From: Cycas panzhihuaensis
Taxonomy: Eukaryota > Cycadophyta
Direction: 5' to 3'
DNA: 64,000 nucleotides
NCBI GenBank assembly: GCA_023213395.1
Contig: CM041465.1
Coordinates: 4,836,001 to 4,900,000, forward strand
Part shown: in pieces, positions 30,896 through 41,599 of the stretch
Numbering within the stretch: position 1 is the first letter of the stretch
Layout: each line of letters opens with the position of its first letter
Translations under genes and position numbers: made by a program
Notes under the pieces: model-generated
What the model saw: only the letters and a program-made list of their open reading frames with translations
Databases searched by the model: none
What the model was told of the DNA's origin: nothing

Positions 30896-31600
30896 AAGTC
30901 TAAGTGAATCTTCTTACTTGGATTTTTTTATGCCTTTTGGCTTACAAAGAATGAGCACAAAACAGATTTTAAGTGCTTTATGATCCAAGTGAGGTACTAT
31001 GTATGCTTGAGTACAATGATAAAGTACTTTGAGTACTTAAAAATGATATAAAGAACCTTTGATGACAGCAAAAGAGAGTTCCTTTTAACCTTCAAAATCT
31101 GATGAAGTGATGAAGTCACAAGAAAAGTGTACTCAAGAAATGCTCCAAAGGCCAACACAAGCTCCACTTGCATTTGTTGAGACTTAAAATGTCTCAACAA
31201 TCCAACAAGAAAATTGTGATTTTATTAAGTTTCACAATGAACCTTCCCTTTTTGAATCAAGAAGGCCAAGGTCACCATGCAAGCCGCCAAAACCAAGTTA
31301 GGTGGTAATTTTCTTCACCTTTACAATGTAAATATTCCTTTTGATTACATTAATTAAGCTCAATGATGCTTTAATAGCATGAAAGTGTGCTAAAAGAGCT
31401 TAAAACAGTAAGTACAAAAGTACTTTTGAGAATCAAGACTGCCAATGTTTGTAAAAAAAAGTTTTAAGTAAGCACAGCTATAAAGACTTAAAGTCTTTTA
31501 AAATTCCCCCCCTTTGAGAAATTTAAAAAAAACCCTCTTAAAACCTTTTAAAAAAAATGATCCATATGAGCATATTGTTCAAAATATGCTAAGAAGAGAT
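30896..31600 (-). other. CopA-2 leader, AT-rich segment
   Basis: AT-rich with A- and T-runs (for example about 31500-31560); no ORF or repeat worth naming. Confidence 0.5.
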
Positions 31601-32440
31601 TGATTTTTAATGTTGGTTGTGCACTTGTGGGCAAAGTGACATAATGAATGCCGAGTTGGCGCTCGAGCCGCCGACAATTGAAGAGTTGGCACTGTGAGCT
31701 GTCAGTGATGCTTGAAATGAGTTGAACAGTGCTGACTCAGCTGACTGTGCTAATGAAAGGTGGCTGGACAGTGTGATAATGTGCTGAGTTGGCAGCTTGA
31801 GGATACCGGCCGCGGTACTTACCGAAATGTAGTGCAATGAATGAAGATCGATGACCACATCGACTCAAAGAAGTGAGCTGAGTTGGCAGTGAGGGTGCAC
31901 GAGCTGGCAGTACTGTGTGCTAATTTGGCACTTTCAATGAGTGCTGAGGGCTGAAATGGGTAGAGGACAGCTTGGTCAGCCGACTTCAAAGACAAATGAG
32001 TTGACAAAGATGTTGAAGAGCGCCGAGTTGATAAAGTGAGGCCGAGTTGGCGCCGAGGACACCGAGTTGGCGACTTGAGGACAACCGGGCCGGTGCTTGA
32101 AATGAGCTGGACTGGGCACTTTGAGTGTGTGCTGAGTTGTGGGTAGCTGGCTAGCTGACTGGGCAGCCTGCTGATGAGCTGAGTTGGACAGCTGATGAGC
32201 TGGAATACCTGCTGAGTTGTCAGTTCTAGAGTTGAGCTAGCAATGGTGGCCGTGACACCTGAGTTGGCGCCTGGCCCGGATGTAATCCGAGATGACGATC
32301 GACTATGCACTGTGATGATGTGGCACTTTGAGTGCTGAGATGGCGTAAGCTTCGCCGACTTGGCAAAGGTTTGACCGTTGGAGCTGCTAAAGACTGATTT
32401 CCTCAAAGCTGAGTTGAGCTTGGACAGCCTGCTGAGTTGG
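31600..32440 (-). repeat. Degenerate tandem repeats in CopA-2 leader
   Basis: The plus strand repeats words like GCTGAGTTGGCAG, GCCGAGTTGGCG and GAGCTGGACAG more than twenty times in about 800 bp, G/C-richer than the surroundings. The corresponding place in CopA-3 carries a different repeat. Confidence 0.75.
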
Positions 32441-32517
32441 TGTACAGATTTCCAAAAACAAATGACAGAGATAAAAGACTAACAGTGCTTAAACAAGCTA
32501 AGTTCAGAGACCTTTCA

Positions 32518-32529
32518 GCTCTGATACCA
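32518..32529 (-). other. CopA-2 primer-binding site (initiator tRNA-Met)
   Basis: Minus strand TGGTATCAGAGC, 2 bp inside the 5' LTR; perfect match to the usual copia primer site. Confidence 0.92.
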
Positions 32530-32531
32530 AA

Positions 32532-33038
32532 TGTGAAAAATGGGCATTAGGCCACATTAGTCCCAAGATCATAAGTACAAGCACAATACTACAAATGCAT
32601 GAAAGCATGAAAGCATGAAGAACACAAAGAGAAATAGGAGCAAGAGAAGTCGATACCCAATATGTGGAGTTGGAATTGGTCCAACCTCCCAAGAAGAAAC
32701 AGTTTGATTAGCAAACTGATAGCATAACAATGCAACTCCAACTCTTATATGAGACAATGAGGAGAGGTCTCATTATATAGAGTGAAATGAGAGACCTAAG
32801 GCCTTGGATGTTTGACAAGTGTCAAACATCCAAGATACATGCCTTGGATCCTCATGTGAGAAAGAGAAAGAGTGCATGAGGGTCCATTTGACCCTTTAGT
32901 GACAACGTTGTGTCACTAGAAAGAATGTGGGTGTGCACTTTATCACTTAATTGATAAGTCACCCCTAAAGTAAAAAGTGCATATATTACATGAAAAATAA
33001 AAGTACATTAACTTAACATTTAAACATAAGGTTTAACA
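32532..33038 (-). repeat. CopA-2 5' LTR (507 bp)
   Basis: Pair of 25870-26375. Long inverted repeat at 32803-32834; the 18-bp palindrome has one mutated base (CTTAATTG). Confidence 0.93.
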
Positions 33039-33043
33039 AATCA

Positions 33044-33297
33044 GGACCTATAATTCAACTTATTCAGGAAATGGAGGAAGGGTATAAAGCCGAGATAACT
33101 GCCCTTCAAGATAAAATTAAGGAAAAGGATGCTATCATTGCTACCTTAACACAAATTAATGAGGAGATTCTAGCAGGACAGAGGCAGCAGAAGAAGCCTT
33201 GAGACAGAGAGGGGGAGGAATACCCCAAAATTTTGAAAAAATTTTGGAATTTTGTTGAGCAAGGATGCTCAAACCCATACTGTTAACCCGGGATAGA
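33044..33297 (+). pseudogene. GypB-1 post-integrase ORF, last part and 3' untranslated end
   Basis: Right after the CopA-2 TSD the frame resumes as GPIIQLIQEMEEGYKAEITA and LQDKIKEKDAIIATLTQINE, a coiled coil, and stops with TGA at about 33201. Purine-rich sequence follows and CCGGGATAGA abuts the 3' LTR, comparable to CCGGGAAGA in GypA. Confidence 0.7.
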
Positions 33298-34101
33298 TGT
33301 TGGGGCATAAATTGATCATATGGTTGTTGGAAGACTAGAGGTAGGTTGGATAACCCTAGATGTGCAAGTACGGACCATACGGAGGTACGCACGAGGCGAA
33401 ACAGTGGAAAGACCAGCATTCTAGTGCGTATGGCGGTGCATACAGGCAGTGCAGCACGAGATACGTACCGGCGGAATGGAACTAGGCAGGCAGACGCATG
33501 ACAAGACGGACGGTGGAAGCACAGGAGTCGCCAAGCGACGTGCAGGCGTCTGGACATAATTAAGACATTAGTTAAAGGTATTAACTAATGATTAAGGAAA
33601 AATGCACGCTTGATCGAAGGGGTATGGTTATGACAGGTCATAACCCTTGATAAAAATGCGAAGAGGCACATTTAAGGAAGCACGCAAGGACCATTCGGTT
33701 AGGGTGAGAGCCGAATATTCGAGTGCGCAATGGTGCGGATGCCGGTCGTGTATGACAACCAATTGCGGTAGTGTATATTGATGAGTACCATCCGGGTACG
33801 CATGTATGAGCTGTATCTTTGTTGGAATGCACAGGAATGCATTCCAGCCCTCTGTGTAATCAAACTTATTGCTTAATGGAAAGAAGAGTTACGTGGAATT
33901 GATATTGTATGTGTTATATGGCTAAATGTGTACTAAATTCTGTGTTATTGCATAATTATGTTATGTGGTATGAAGTGAAAAAGGAGTATGTGTACTTTCT
34001 GTGATGACATGTTGACTATATCCTTGACTAGACTATAATCTGTGCAATTGACAAGTGTGCTTATCTCATAAGTGTAATAAGATATCCCCCAGAAGTCAAC
34101 A
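33298..34101 (+). repeat. GypB-1 3' LTR (804 bp)
   Basis: TGTTGGGGCATAAATTG to AGAAGTCAACA. In its first 500 bp many GGTACG words of the 5' LTR read TGCG instead. Confidence 0.9.
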
Positions 34102-34881
34102 ACAGCCAAGTTGAAAATGGGGAAATCCAGAGAAAATATATGGTGCCCCCCTCCATGTGGACAACCAGGCCACTTTAAGAATGAACATCAGCAAATGGAA
34201 AAGAAATGGTGCGAAATTTGCAAAAGAGAAAACCACTATACGTGGGTATGTTACCACAGAAATCCGGTAAGGGAATCCTTTTATCAAAAGAAAGAAAATT
34301 CTTCTCTCAAACAATATAAAGGAAAGATGAAGCCAGTCCGCTGTCATTTATGTTCAAGATGGGGACACTTCAGGACAGATTGTCCACCGCAGAAGCAAGG
34401 AAAAGACTATATTTGTGAAGAATGTGGGCCGGCAGACCATGAATGGGCAAATTGCCCAAAGAATTCTGGTCTAAAAGTACAAACTTCAAATCTGGCTACA
34501 AAAATTCCAGATAAGGAGAAGCCAGTATATATTCAAAGAAGAAGCAGAAAGATTTTAGACACAGCAAGTAGCAATAACTTTCCGAATACAGCAATGGAGA
34601 AAGAAAGATTGCAGGAGGTTGTCAGAGCCATACAAGAGGCTACAAGGACGGTGCAGATAGATGAATTGGAACAAGCAAACCGATTCAAAGGACAAGTGTA
34701 TCAAAGGCGACCACCAGTATATGAAGAGCAATTGGAGAAAAATCCGTGGCAAAAATTGCAAGAGATAAAAGAGTTATTAATGGAATCAGGTATATCCATT
34801 CCTATAACCATTATCTTTAAATGTTGAGAAGCTGGTTATTTTTTAGATCACATGGAAAAATCAATGTTGTGAACTACAAAG
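34102..34881 (+). pseudogene. GypA Gag C-terminus: nucleocapsid with several zinc knuckles
   Basis: The gag frame continues after GypB-1: CPPPCGQPGHFKNEH (altered knuckle), CEICKRENHYTWVC, CHLCSRWGHFRTDC and CEECGPADHEWANC, then a charged linker with LQEIKELLMESGISIP. A TGA at 34825 and further stops precede the protease. Confidence 0.85.
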
Positions 34882-35346
34882 ATGGATGCAATTGATCCAA
34901 GAGTTCCAATGATTTTGTTTGGAACAATGAAATGTAAAACAGTAGTGGATGGCGGATCAGGAGTAAATGTGCTTCCTGAATCCACATGGATTTCATCGGG
35001 ACAGCAAAAATTGGTTTCCCCAGACTATGCAATACGGTTAGCCAACTAGTTGCAAGTTCGACCAATGGGATCTTTGCTGAATATCCCAGTTACAGTGGCA
35101 GGAATTATGGTTTGCTTAGACTTTGTAGTTGTAAGAATGCAGGATCATAATAAAACATATCCTACACTCCTAGGACGACCATGGCTATTGGCAACAGAGG
35201 CCTTGCAAGATTGGGGAAAGCTGACTTTCACTTTATATTCTGTAGGAAAGAAAGTCGTATTGCCTCTTTGCTCAGATGGACCACACATTGAAAAAGTAGA
35301 AGATGACGATAGATTGTCCTCGACAACTGTATCGATGCTTCAATGA
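34882..35346 (+). pseudogene. GypA aspartic protease
   Basis: Same frame as Gag: RVPMILFGTMKCKTVVDGGS then GVNVLPESTW, with D-G-G-S at the active site, one TAG at 35047 (after IRLAN), and TLLGRPWLLATEALQDWGKL. It ends at 35344. Parallel to GypB-1 22724-23188. Confidence 0.8.
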
Positions 35347-36080
35347 TAAGTCCTTGTTCGGGCCGGCATTTCAAGCCACAAGACCCCTCCACAAATGGCA
35401 AGCGAGGCTTCATCTACATATTCTTTGGATTGGTTCTGATGCTTGGGAGGAAAGCAGGAGAAAAATCCTTAAGATGTTATCTCATGGATTTATGTCCAGA
35501 TGAAATTGAACCAAGTAGAAAAGGTAACCTTGTAATAAAAAATTCCAAAGAAAATGTTGTAACTTCCTCTTTTAATAAAATTCAAAGACAATTGCTCGTA
35601 TGAATTGTCCGGTAATGTGGCGAAAAAAAATGGGTTGATTAAACAAAAGAATGTCTCTTTTGTAGAAAGGGAAAATAGTTGTCAATCAAATCAGGAAGAA
35701 GTAGGAAACTTTCCCCAAACATATTACATTACGAATATGGATATAAGGAAATTTGTGAAACACCGGCCTATGAATTGAACCCAGATGGGAAAACAATACA
35801 AGGGAGAAAACTCCAACTTAAATCCATTAATGTTGGAACAGAAGGAAGTCCAAAATGGATACAAATAGGTGATTACTGGGAGCCCGAGATAATGTAAACA
35901 GCAACATCGCTTTTTCTGGAATTCAAAGATGTTTTTGCATGGTCCTATAAGGATCTGAAGGGAATCCCTCCAGAAGTGGGTGAACATAAAATAGAGTTAA
36001 TGGAAAATGTAAGACCAGTAAGGCAAAGACTTTACAGGATGAACCCACATTACAAAGAACGAGTGAAGACGAAGTTGGAT
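35347..36080 (+). pseudogene. GypA protease/RT linker and RT start
   Basis: In another frame: WIQIGDYWEPEIM, a stop, then FKDVFAWSYKDLKGIPPEVG and RPVRQRLYRMNPHYKERVK, the conserved entry of gypsy RT (FAW-Y-DM-GI, V-Q--R--). Confidence 0.8.
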
Positions 36081-37636
36081 AAGTTGTTGAAGCCAGTTAT
36101 ATCTTTGAAGTAGAAAACAGCGAATGGGTTAGCCCAGTAGTGGTGGTATCGAAGAAGAACGGGAAACTCCGCATTTGCGTGGATTATAGGGCTTTAAACA
36201 AAGCTACAAAGAAAGATCCATTTCCTATTCCCTTCACAGAAGATGTGTTGGAGAAGGTAGCAGGACATGAAATCTTTTGATTCACAAATGGTTTCAGTGG
36301 ATACAATCAAGTCCATATCGCAGCAGAAGATCAGTTAAAGACAACATTCGTTACAGAATGGGGCACTTATGCATATAGGGTCATGCCATTTGGGCTGACA
36401 AATGCTCCTGCAACATTCCAAAGGATTATTCTGAAAATCTTCAAGAAGTTGCTAGGGAAAGCAATTGAGGTGTTTTTGGATGATTGGACTTTGTACAGTC
36501 GATTACAAGATCACCTGCTCCAACTAAAGTTAATGCTAGAATTATGCAGGGAACATAGATTTTGCCTAAACCCGGACAAATGTACCTTTATGGTACCATT
36601 TGGATCCTTGTTGGGACACATTGTCTCCAAGGAAGGATTGATGATAGACCCGACCAAGGTAGAAGTGATTCCGAAGTTTCCAGTACCACAGAACCCGAAG
36701 AAGTTAAAAGGTTTTTTGGGTATGACTTGATATTATCGGAAATTCATAAAAGGGTATGCTCAGATAGCCTATCCCTTGGAGTCCTTGCTGAAGAAAACGA
36801 TCAAATGGGAATGGACTATGTGACAGCAACTATCTTTTGATGCTTTGAAGAAAAAGATAGTAAAAGCCCCTGTGCTCAAGTTTCCAGATTGAAACAAACC
36901 GTTCCATGTACATGTGGATGCATCACTATATGCCATTGGCTGTGTGTTGGCTCAACCAGCAAATGAGAAAATTGATCTCCCCGTTGTTTTTGCCAACAGG
37001 AAGTTGTCATCTGCGAAACGTAACTATACAGTTATAGAACATGAAGGATTAGGCATGGTGTATGCCTTGCAGAAGTTTCGACATTATTTGTTGGCAAATC
37101 CTTTTGTGTTTTTTGTAGATCATCAGGCTTTGCAGTATTTAGTTAATAAACCAATCTTGCAGGGAAGGATTAGTCGCTGGCTAATGCTATTCCAAGAATT
37201 CATGTTCAAGATTGTAGTCAAGAAAGGAGAAAAACATGTTATACCAGATCAGTTATCTAGAATAAAAGAAGGAGAGTTGGGTGAAGGAGTGTTTGACGAC
37301 TTTCCAGATCACAAATTATTTTTAATTGAAGTCGTTCTAGCCTGGTACGAGGGAGTTGCAGAATATCTAGCTACAGGACAAACACCTCGAGGATTGGAAA
37401 AGGCAGAAAGGAGAAGTTTTATTAAAAAAACCTTTCTATTCCAATTGATAGGTGGTATGTTATATAAGCTAGGACCTAATGAAGTTTTACGGAGGTGTAT
37501 ACTTCAACATGAAGTAAAGCCAATCTTAAGGGAAGCCCATGAAGGGATAGCTTCATCCCATCATGGAGGAGAAGCCACAACAAGACGGCAGGGTTATGGT
37601 GACCAACACTATTCGAAGATGCTGAAAAGTGGGTAA
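36081..37636 (+). pseudogene. GypA reverse transcriptase and RNase H
   Basis: RT: WVSPVVVVSKKNGKLRICVD, DPFPIPFTEDVLEKVAGHEI, MPFGLTNAPATFQRI and the catalytic box VFLDDWTLYS, then LGHIVSKEGLMIDPTKVEVI. RNase H: FHVHVDASLYAIGCVLAQPA with the first Asp, the Glu block VIEHEGLGMVYALQKFRHYL and FVDHQALQYLVNK. Stops at 36280, 36728, 36826 and 36889 are TGA in places where Trp or Gly is usual. The frame ends near 37600, where a shift leads into the integrase. Confidence 0.88.
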
Positions 37637-38583
37637 AATCCTGTGATATTTGTCAACGAGCAGGGAAGCCATCAAAGCAGAATTTTATGCCTCTTCATCC
37701 TATAGTAGCCCAAGCTCCATTTGAAAAATGGGGATTGGATTTCATAGGACCAATCAGTCCTCCAGCCAGAAGGACAAATGCGAGATATATATTGGTGGCC
37801 ACAGATTTCTTGACCAAATGGACTAAGGCTAAACCAATGAAGAAATGTGATGCAAGAAGCACAGCTCGCTTCTTATATGAAGTCATCATAATAAGATTCG
37901 GATGTCCCTTGGAAATTGTATCATATCAAGGAAGCGCCTTTTTGAATCAGACAATCAAATACTTGACCATGGAATTTTTGATTCAACATGGCAAGTCTTC
38001 ACCATATTATCCTAGAGCAAATGGTCAAGTAGAAAGTACAAATAAAATCCTGAAAATTGCCTTGATGAAAATTTGCAATGGAGAGCGAACTGATTGGGCG
38101 GAAAAGTTGCATTCAGTCATATGGGCAGATAGAACGATGAAGAAAAGATCGCACAAACAGACCCCATTTCAATTGGTTTACGGATTGGAAGCTTTGGTTC
38201 CTTTAGAATTTCAAGCAGAAAGCTTGAGAGTGGCTCAACATCTCAGGGTGGACCCAGAAATTTCATATGATCAAAGACTGATTCAACTAATGAAGCTGGA
38301 CGAGACTAGAGCACGAGCATTGTGGGAAATAAAAGTGGAAAAGAAAAGGCGGAAGGCATGGCACGACCGCCACCTTAAAAAACCCGACTTCAAGGTAAAT
38401 GATTTGGTATTATTGTATGATAGTAAATTCAAGTTTAAACTAGGCAAAATGAAAATACGATGGTTAGGTCCATATAAAATTGATTATATTCATGATAATG
38501 GAGCCGTTAAATTACAACAATTAGATGGACAGCCATTGACTAAACTAGTCAATGGCAGTAGGTTAAAATTGTATAGAATATAA
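37610..38583 (+). pseudogene. GypA integrase, second catalytic Asp replaced by Tyr
   Basis: Zinc region (HEGIASSHHGGEATTRR just before the frameshift, then SCDICQRAGKPSKQ), core WGLDFIGPISPPA with the first Asp, VSYQGSAFLNQ where gypsy elements have SDQGSHF (Asp to Tyr), and NGQVESTNKILK with the Glu. The C-terminus reads LVYGLEALVPLEFQAESLR, AWHDRHLKKPDFKVNDLVLL and WLGPYKIDYI, with no chromodomain. The frame is otherwise open for about 300 residues, so loss of Asp could have come early. Confidence 0.88.
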
Positions 38584-39219
38584 AAAAAAAAAAAGAAAAA
38601 AGTGAGAAGATCATTAACTAAGGAACAATTATTCCTAGTTAAGACAATATCCGCAGTATCAACTGATGGGAAGTAAAATAAGCCGTACAAGCACGTAAGG
38701 AGATGCGATTCGACGTAACTGTCTTAGTCAGGCATGATTAAGAGATGCGGGAAGGTGCGGAAAGCGCAGATGGGACACATAACTATCTTCCATAACTATC
38801 TAGTTATGATGAAAGGAAATGCAGTACCGCACACGGAATTGGAAGGCTATGAAATAGTCGGAATTTCAAAACAACGGCGGGGAAACAACCCATGGAATTT
38901 GGAATTTATACGGTTTGGAATGAAGTATAACAACATTGTGCAGAAAAGAAACAGGGAAGGTACAAGCAACAGAGACGGACAGATTCGAAGTCGCAGAAAC
39001 GAGAGACGGATAAAATCGCAGTTGCAGAGATAACAGCAAAGGTTGCAGAGGTAGCAGCGATGGTTGCAGAGGTAACAGCGACGGTCGCAGAAGCAGTCGC
39101 ATTAGACGAATCTGAGTCCGTAGAAACAGCAGTAACGATTGCAGCAGTGACGAACGATTCCATAAGTGCAGAATTGCGAAAAGATTCACAAGCATAGCAG
39201 GTACAAGTCTTAAAGGAAA
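38584..39219 (+). other. GypA spacer with 21-bp tandem repeat
   Basis: Between integrase and 3' ORF. At 39021-39104 four 21-bp units (GTTGCAGAGGTAACAGCGAYG type) encode, in one open frame, the heptads VAEITAK, VAEVAAM, VAEVTAT and VAEAVAL. The frame closes at 39195. Whether it is translated is unknown. Confidence 0.6.
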
Positions 39220-40845
39220 ATGCCGCAAACACTATTAATTAAAGAAAGCGATGACTTTAGGGTGCGTATAGAATGGCGAACTATGAGAGAAGACAACGAA
39301 AGAAGGAAGCTTATTATAAAAGCTGGATTGCAGAAATTTATCATGGTTGGAATTCTGCCTAACGCAGAAAAGATTTTATAGACAACGCTTCCATTATTAG
39401 CCAAATATCTGGAGATGATACAAATCTCGGAGGAAGTGATAGCAGCGGTAACAGGACTTCCAAAAGAAGGCGCAGAAATCTAGAGAGATACTCTGATATC
39501 TCAGGAAGAAGCAACAAGAATTATTGGGGCAGAAAGCAAAGATGCTTCTACTTCAAGTATCAGGATAGCAGGGATACGAGCTCCAGAAAAATGTTTTATA
39601 GCACATTTTATTTTTACCAAAATCGTGCTTACCCAAAAAAGCACATTAGTACCTAGTAATTTAAGAACAATGGTGAATCAAGTTGCCCAAGGAAGAGTTG
39701 TAAATTGGGCAGAGTTTGTGAAAGAAAAGATACAGATAAGTCTGCAGGCAATTCTGGAATCCAGTGGTATTTCCCTTTTATTACGTAACTATCCTACAAG
39801 GTTTGTTGTTGTTTCAATGTCCAGAAATCAGCATGCCAAAGGGAAACAAGGATCAATCACCATTGGCTTGTTAGACGGATGTGATGGAGAAAGGCGGGAA
39901 AAAGAAACGAGGGGCAGTTTCAACCTTTGGATACAGAAATTGTATCAAATGCATCAAGTAACGCCAGGAATACAGTAGCATACAACTCAGAAAGGAAAAG
40001 AAAAGGTGAACTGGGAGAAAGGAGCCAATTCATTAAGAGAAGAAGTACTCAAGGTTCCAAAATCAGAACCAATGGAGAAGGAAGGAGGAGAAGAAAGAGT
40101 TGAGGAAACGGTAATAATAGAAGATGAAGAACAAAGGCAGAAAAGATGAAGGCTGGCTCAAGAAAAAAGGAAGAAGGAGATAATAGAAAAGTTAAATAAT
40201 CAGCCACCAGAAGTTGAGTTTAACGTAAACAAGGAAATTTTGGAAGAAGGGTTAGACCCAATGGAATGCGACGCCCAGGATATAACAAATTGGAGGAAAA
40301 CATTTTTAGCAAAAGTAACCAGGCAGTTGGTTACAGAATTAAAAAGCTGGGCAAAACCACCAGAAGAATCCTTGAAACGGATTCATCAAATTATAGAGGA
40401 GAAACTGGACTCTTTAAAAAATTTATAATGGATTGGGTGGACGACATGAATGAGGTCGGACCGCAGGTGGAGGAGTTCAAAAGGAGATTTGATAGGTACA
40501 TTCTGGCAGATATGCAGCCAGTTTATCACTAGCTGGGAGTATGGATTATAAAGGCAGATGAAGAAACAAAACGGTGCAAAAATCTATGGAGAGAACGTAA
40601 TGCATACAGAGATCACTTAGAGTTAACAGAAAGAGTTAATAATGAGCTCAATCAAGAAATTGATCAGCTGCAATCGGGGGAAAAACCAACCTTAGCACTA
40701 TTGGATACTATGCAAGATGTGGCTATGTTATGTGAATATCTGAGAAGAAATGGATTGAAAATACCTCCTCACATAGCAAAACCAGAAATGGAATATATAC
40801 GAAGGGAAAGAATGAAAATTAAGGAGGCTCAAAGAAGAAATTAAG
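39220..40845 (+). pseudogene. GypA post-integrase ORF
   Basis: The ATG at 39220 gives MPQTLLIKESDDFRVRIEWR, then IMVGILPNAEKI, QISEEVIAAVTGLPKEGAEI, RTMVNQVAQGRVVNWAEFVK and, further on, KPPEESLKRIHQIIEEKL. Stops at 39379, 39481 and 39976 are TAG, 40147 is TGA. After a shift near 40430 the rest is coiled-coil-like (ERVNNELNQEIDQLQSGEK) to about 40842. Related to the GypB-1 3' ORF. Extra 3' ORFs are known in Athila/Tat-type elements; which family this belongs to I cannot say. Confidence 0.65.
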
Positions 40846-40910
40846 TAGAGTAATAATCGAAATTTTTGTGAACAAGTATGTTACTCGTTCAAAAGAGGTG
40901 ACCGGGAAGA

Positions 40911-41594
40911 TGTGTGCTGGCTAACAGCCACTTTTGGAGGAATGGCTGCAACTACGATGGTACTCGATCTTTCTTGCTATTCTTTGCAATTGCGACTATG
41001 GTTGCTACTGCTGCGATTGCATTGCGGTTACTCTGCTTCGTGTTTCGACACCGCTATTCTGCGGCGCATTCCGACCGCTGCTGCATTGCGATCAGAATGT
41101 GCTTGCCGCTACTATGACTACGTATGCTGCTGCAACGACTGCGATGCGATTGTTGTTGCTGCGGTGACTACGATTCTCGCATTCGGTGTTGTAGATGCAA
41201 TCATGGCGTAGTTCTGGCAGCAGTGAGGCTACCGCTGCAACTCGGGCAGACCGTGGGTAACTCGGATATCGGGCAGACCATGGGAGGCACAGGCAGCAGG
41301 CAAATTAGTTAGGACAAAACAGTTTTGAAACCGTTATGTAACTGTACACCTATCGCATATAAAACTAAGAATCGAGATCATTCATGTACGTGTGTATTTC
41401 TTGACATCTGATTAGCCTGGGCTGGACCCACGTTAGGGACAGCCAGTTGTAATTGTTCTAGCACGCATCTGGTTGTGAGAGGACCAGACGCAGTGCCTTT
41501 GTCATGAATAACAGTTCTTGATGTTCTCACCAAATGTGCGTCTTTTTCCTTATGAAATATTGCATGTTAGAACAATTAGTGAAAGGCGCGCACA
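40911..41594 (+). repeat. GypA 3' LTR (684 bp)
   Basis: TGTGTGCTGGC to GCGCGCACA, preceded by the purine tract and followed by TSD CTTCT. Shorter than the 5' LTR by 36 bp, all in the CpG-rich part. Confidence 0.9.
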
Positions 41595-41599
41595 CTTCT

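Larger units (their letters stand above)
25870..33038 (-). mobile_element. CopA-2: full-length Ty1/copia element nested in GypB-1
   Basis: 7,169 bp with LTRs 25870-26375 and 32532-33038, TSD AATCA (25865-25869 and 33039-33043), tRNA-Met primer site and polypurine tract. Gag, protease, integrase, RT and RNase H are in copia order on the minus strand, with frameshifts. LTRs differ by five substitutions and one indel in about 507 bp, roughly 1%, the lowest divergence in the window. The leader is about 2 kb, long for a copia element. Confidence 0.95.
19569..34101 (+). mobile_element. GypB-1: pol-deleted gypsy element nested in GypA gag, itself hosting CopA-2
   Basis: LTRs 19569-20386 and 33298-34101; TSD ATAGC (19564-19568) and ACAGC (34102-34106), one mismatch. 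The GypA gag frame continues across it. Without CopA-2 it is about 7.4 kb. It keeps Gag, protease, the last part of integrase, a 3' ORF and both LTRs but lacks RT, RNase H and the integrase core. It is a deletion derivative that would depend on a relative such as GypA. Confidence 0.9.
17010..41594 (+). mobile_element. GypA: long Ty3/gypsy element with two nested insertions
   Basis: LTRs at 17010-17729 and 40911-41594 are flanked by a perfect TSD, CTTCT (17005-17009, 41595-41599). Without GypB-1 the element is about 10 kb. Order: LTR, tRNA-Asp-like primer site, Gag with several zinc knuckles, protease, RT, RNase H, integrase, then a 1.6-kb extra ORF, polypurine tract (about 40891-40910), LTR. 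No chromodomain follows the integrase. Stops, frameshifts and a changed integrase Asp make it inactive. Confidence 0.92.

Noticed and set aside
31600-32440. Repeats as a possible CRISPR-like array
   Set aside because: Units are degenerate and irregular, lie in a plant retrotransposon leader, and have no spacers of constant length.
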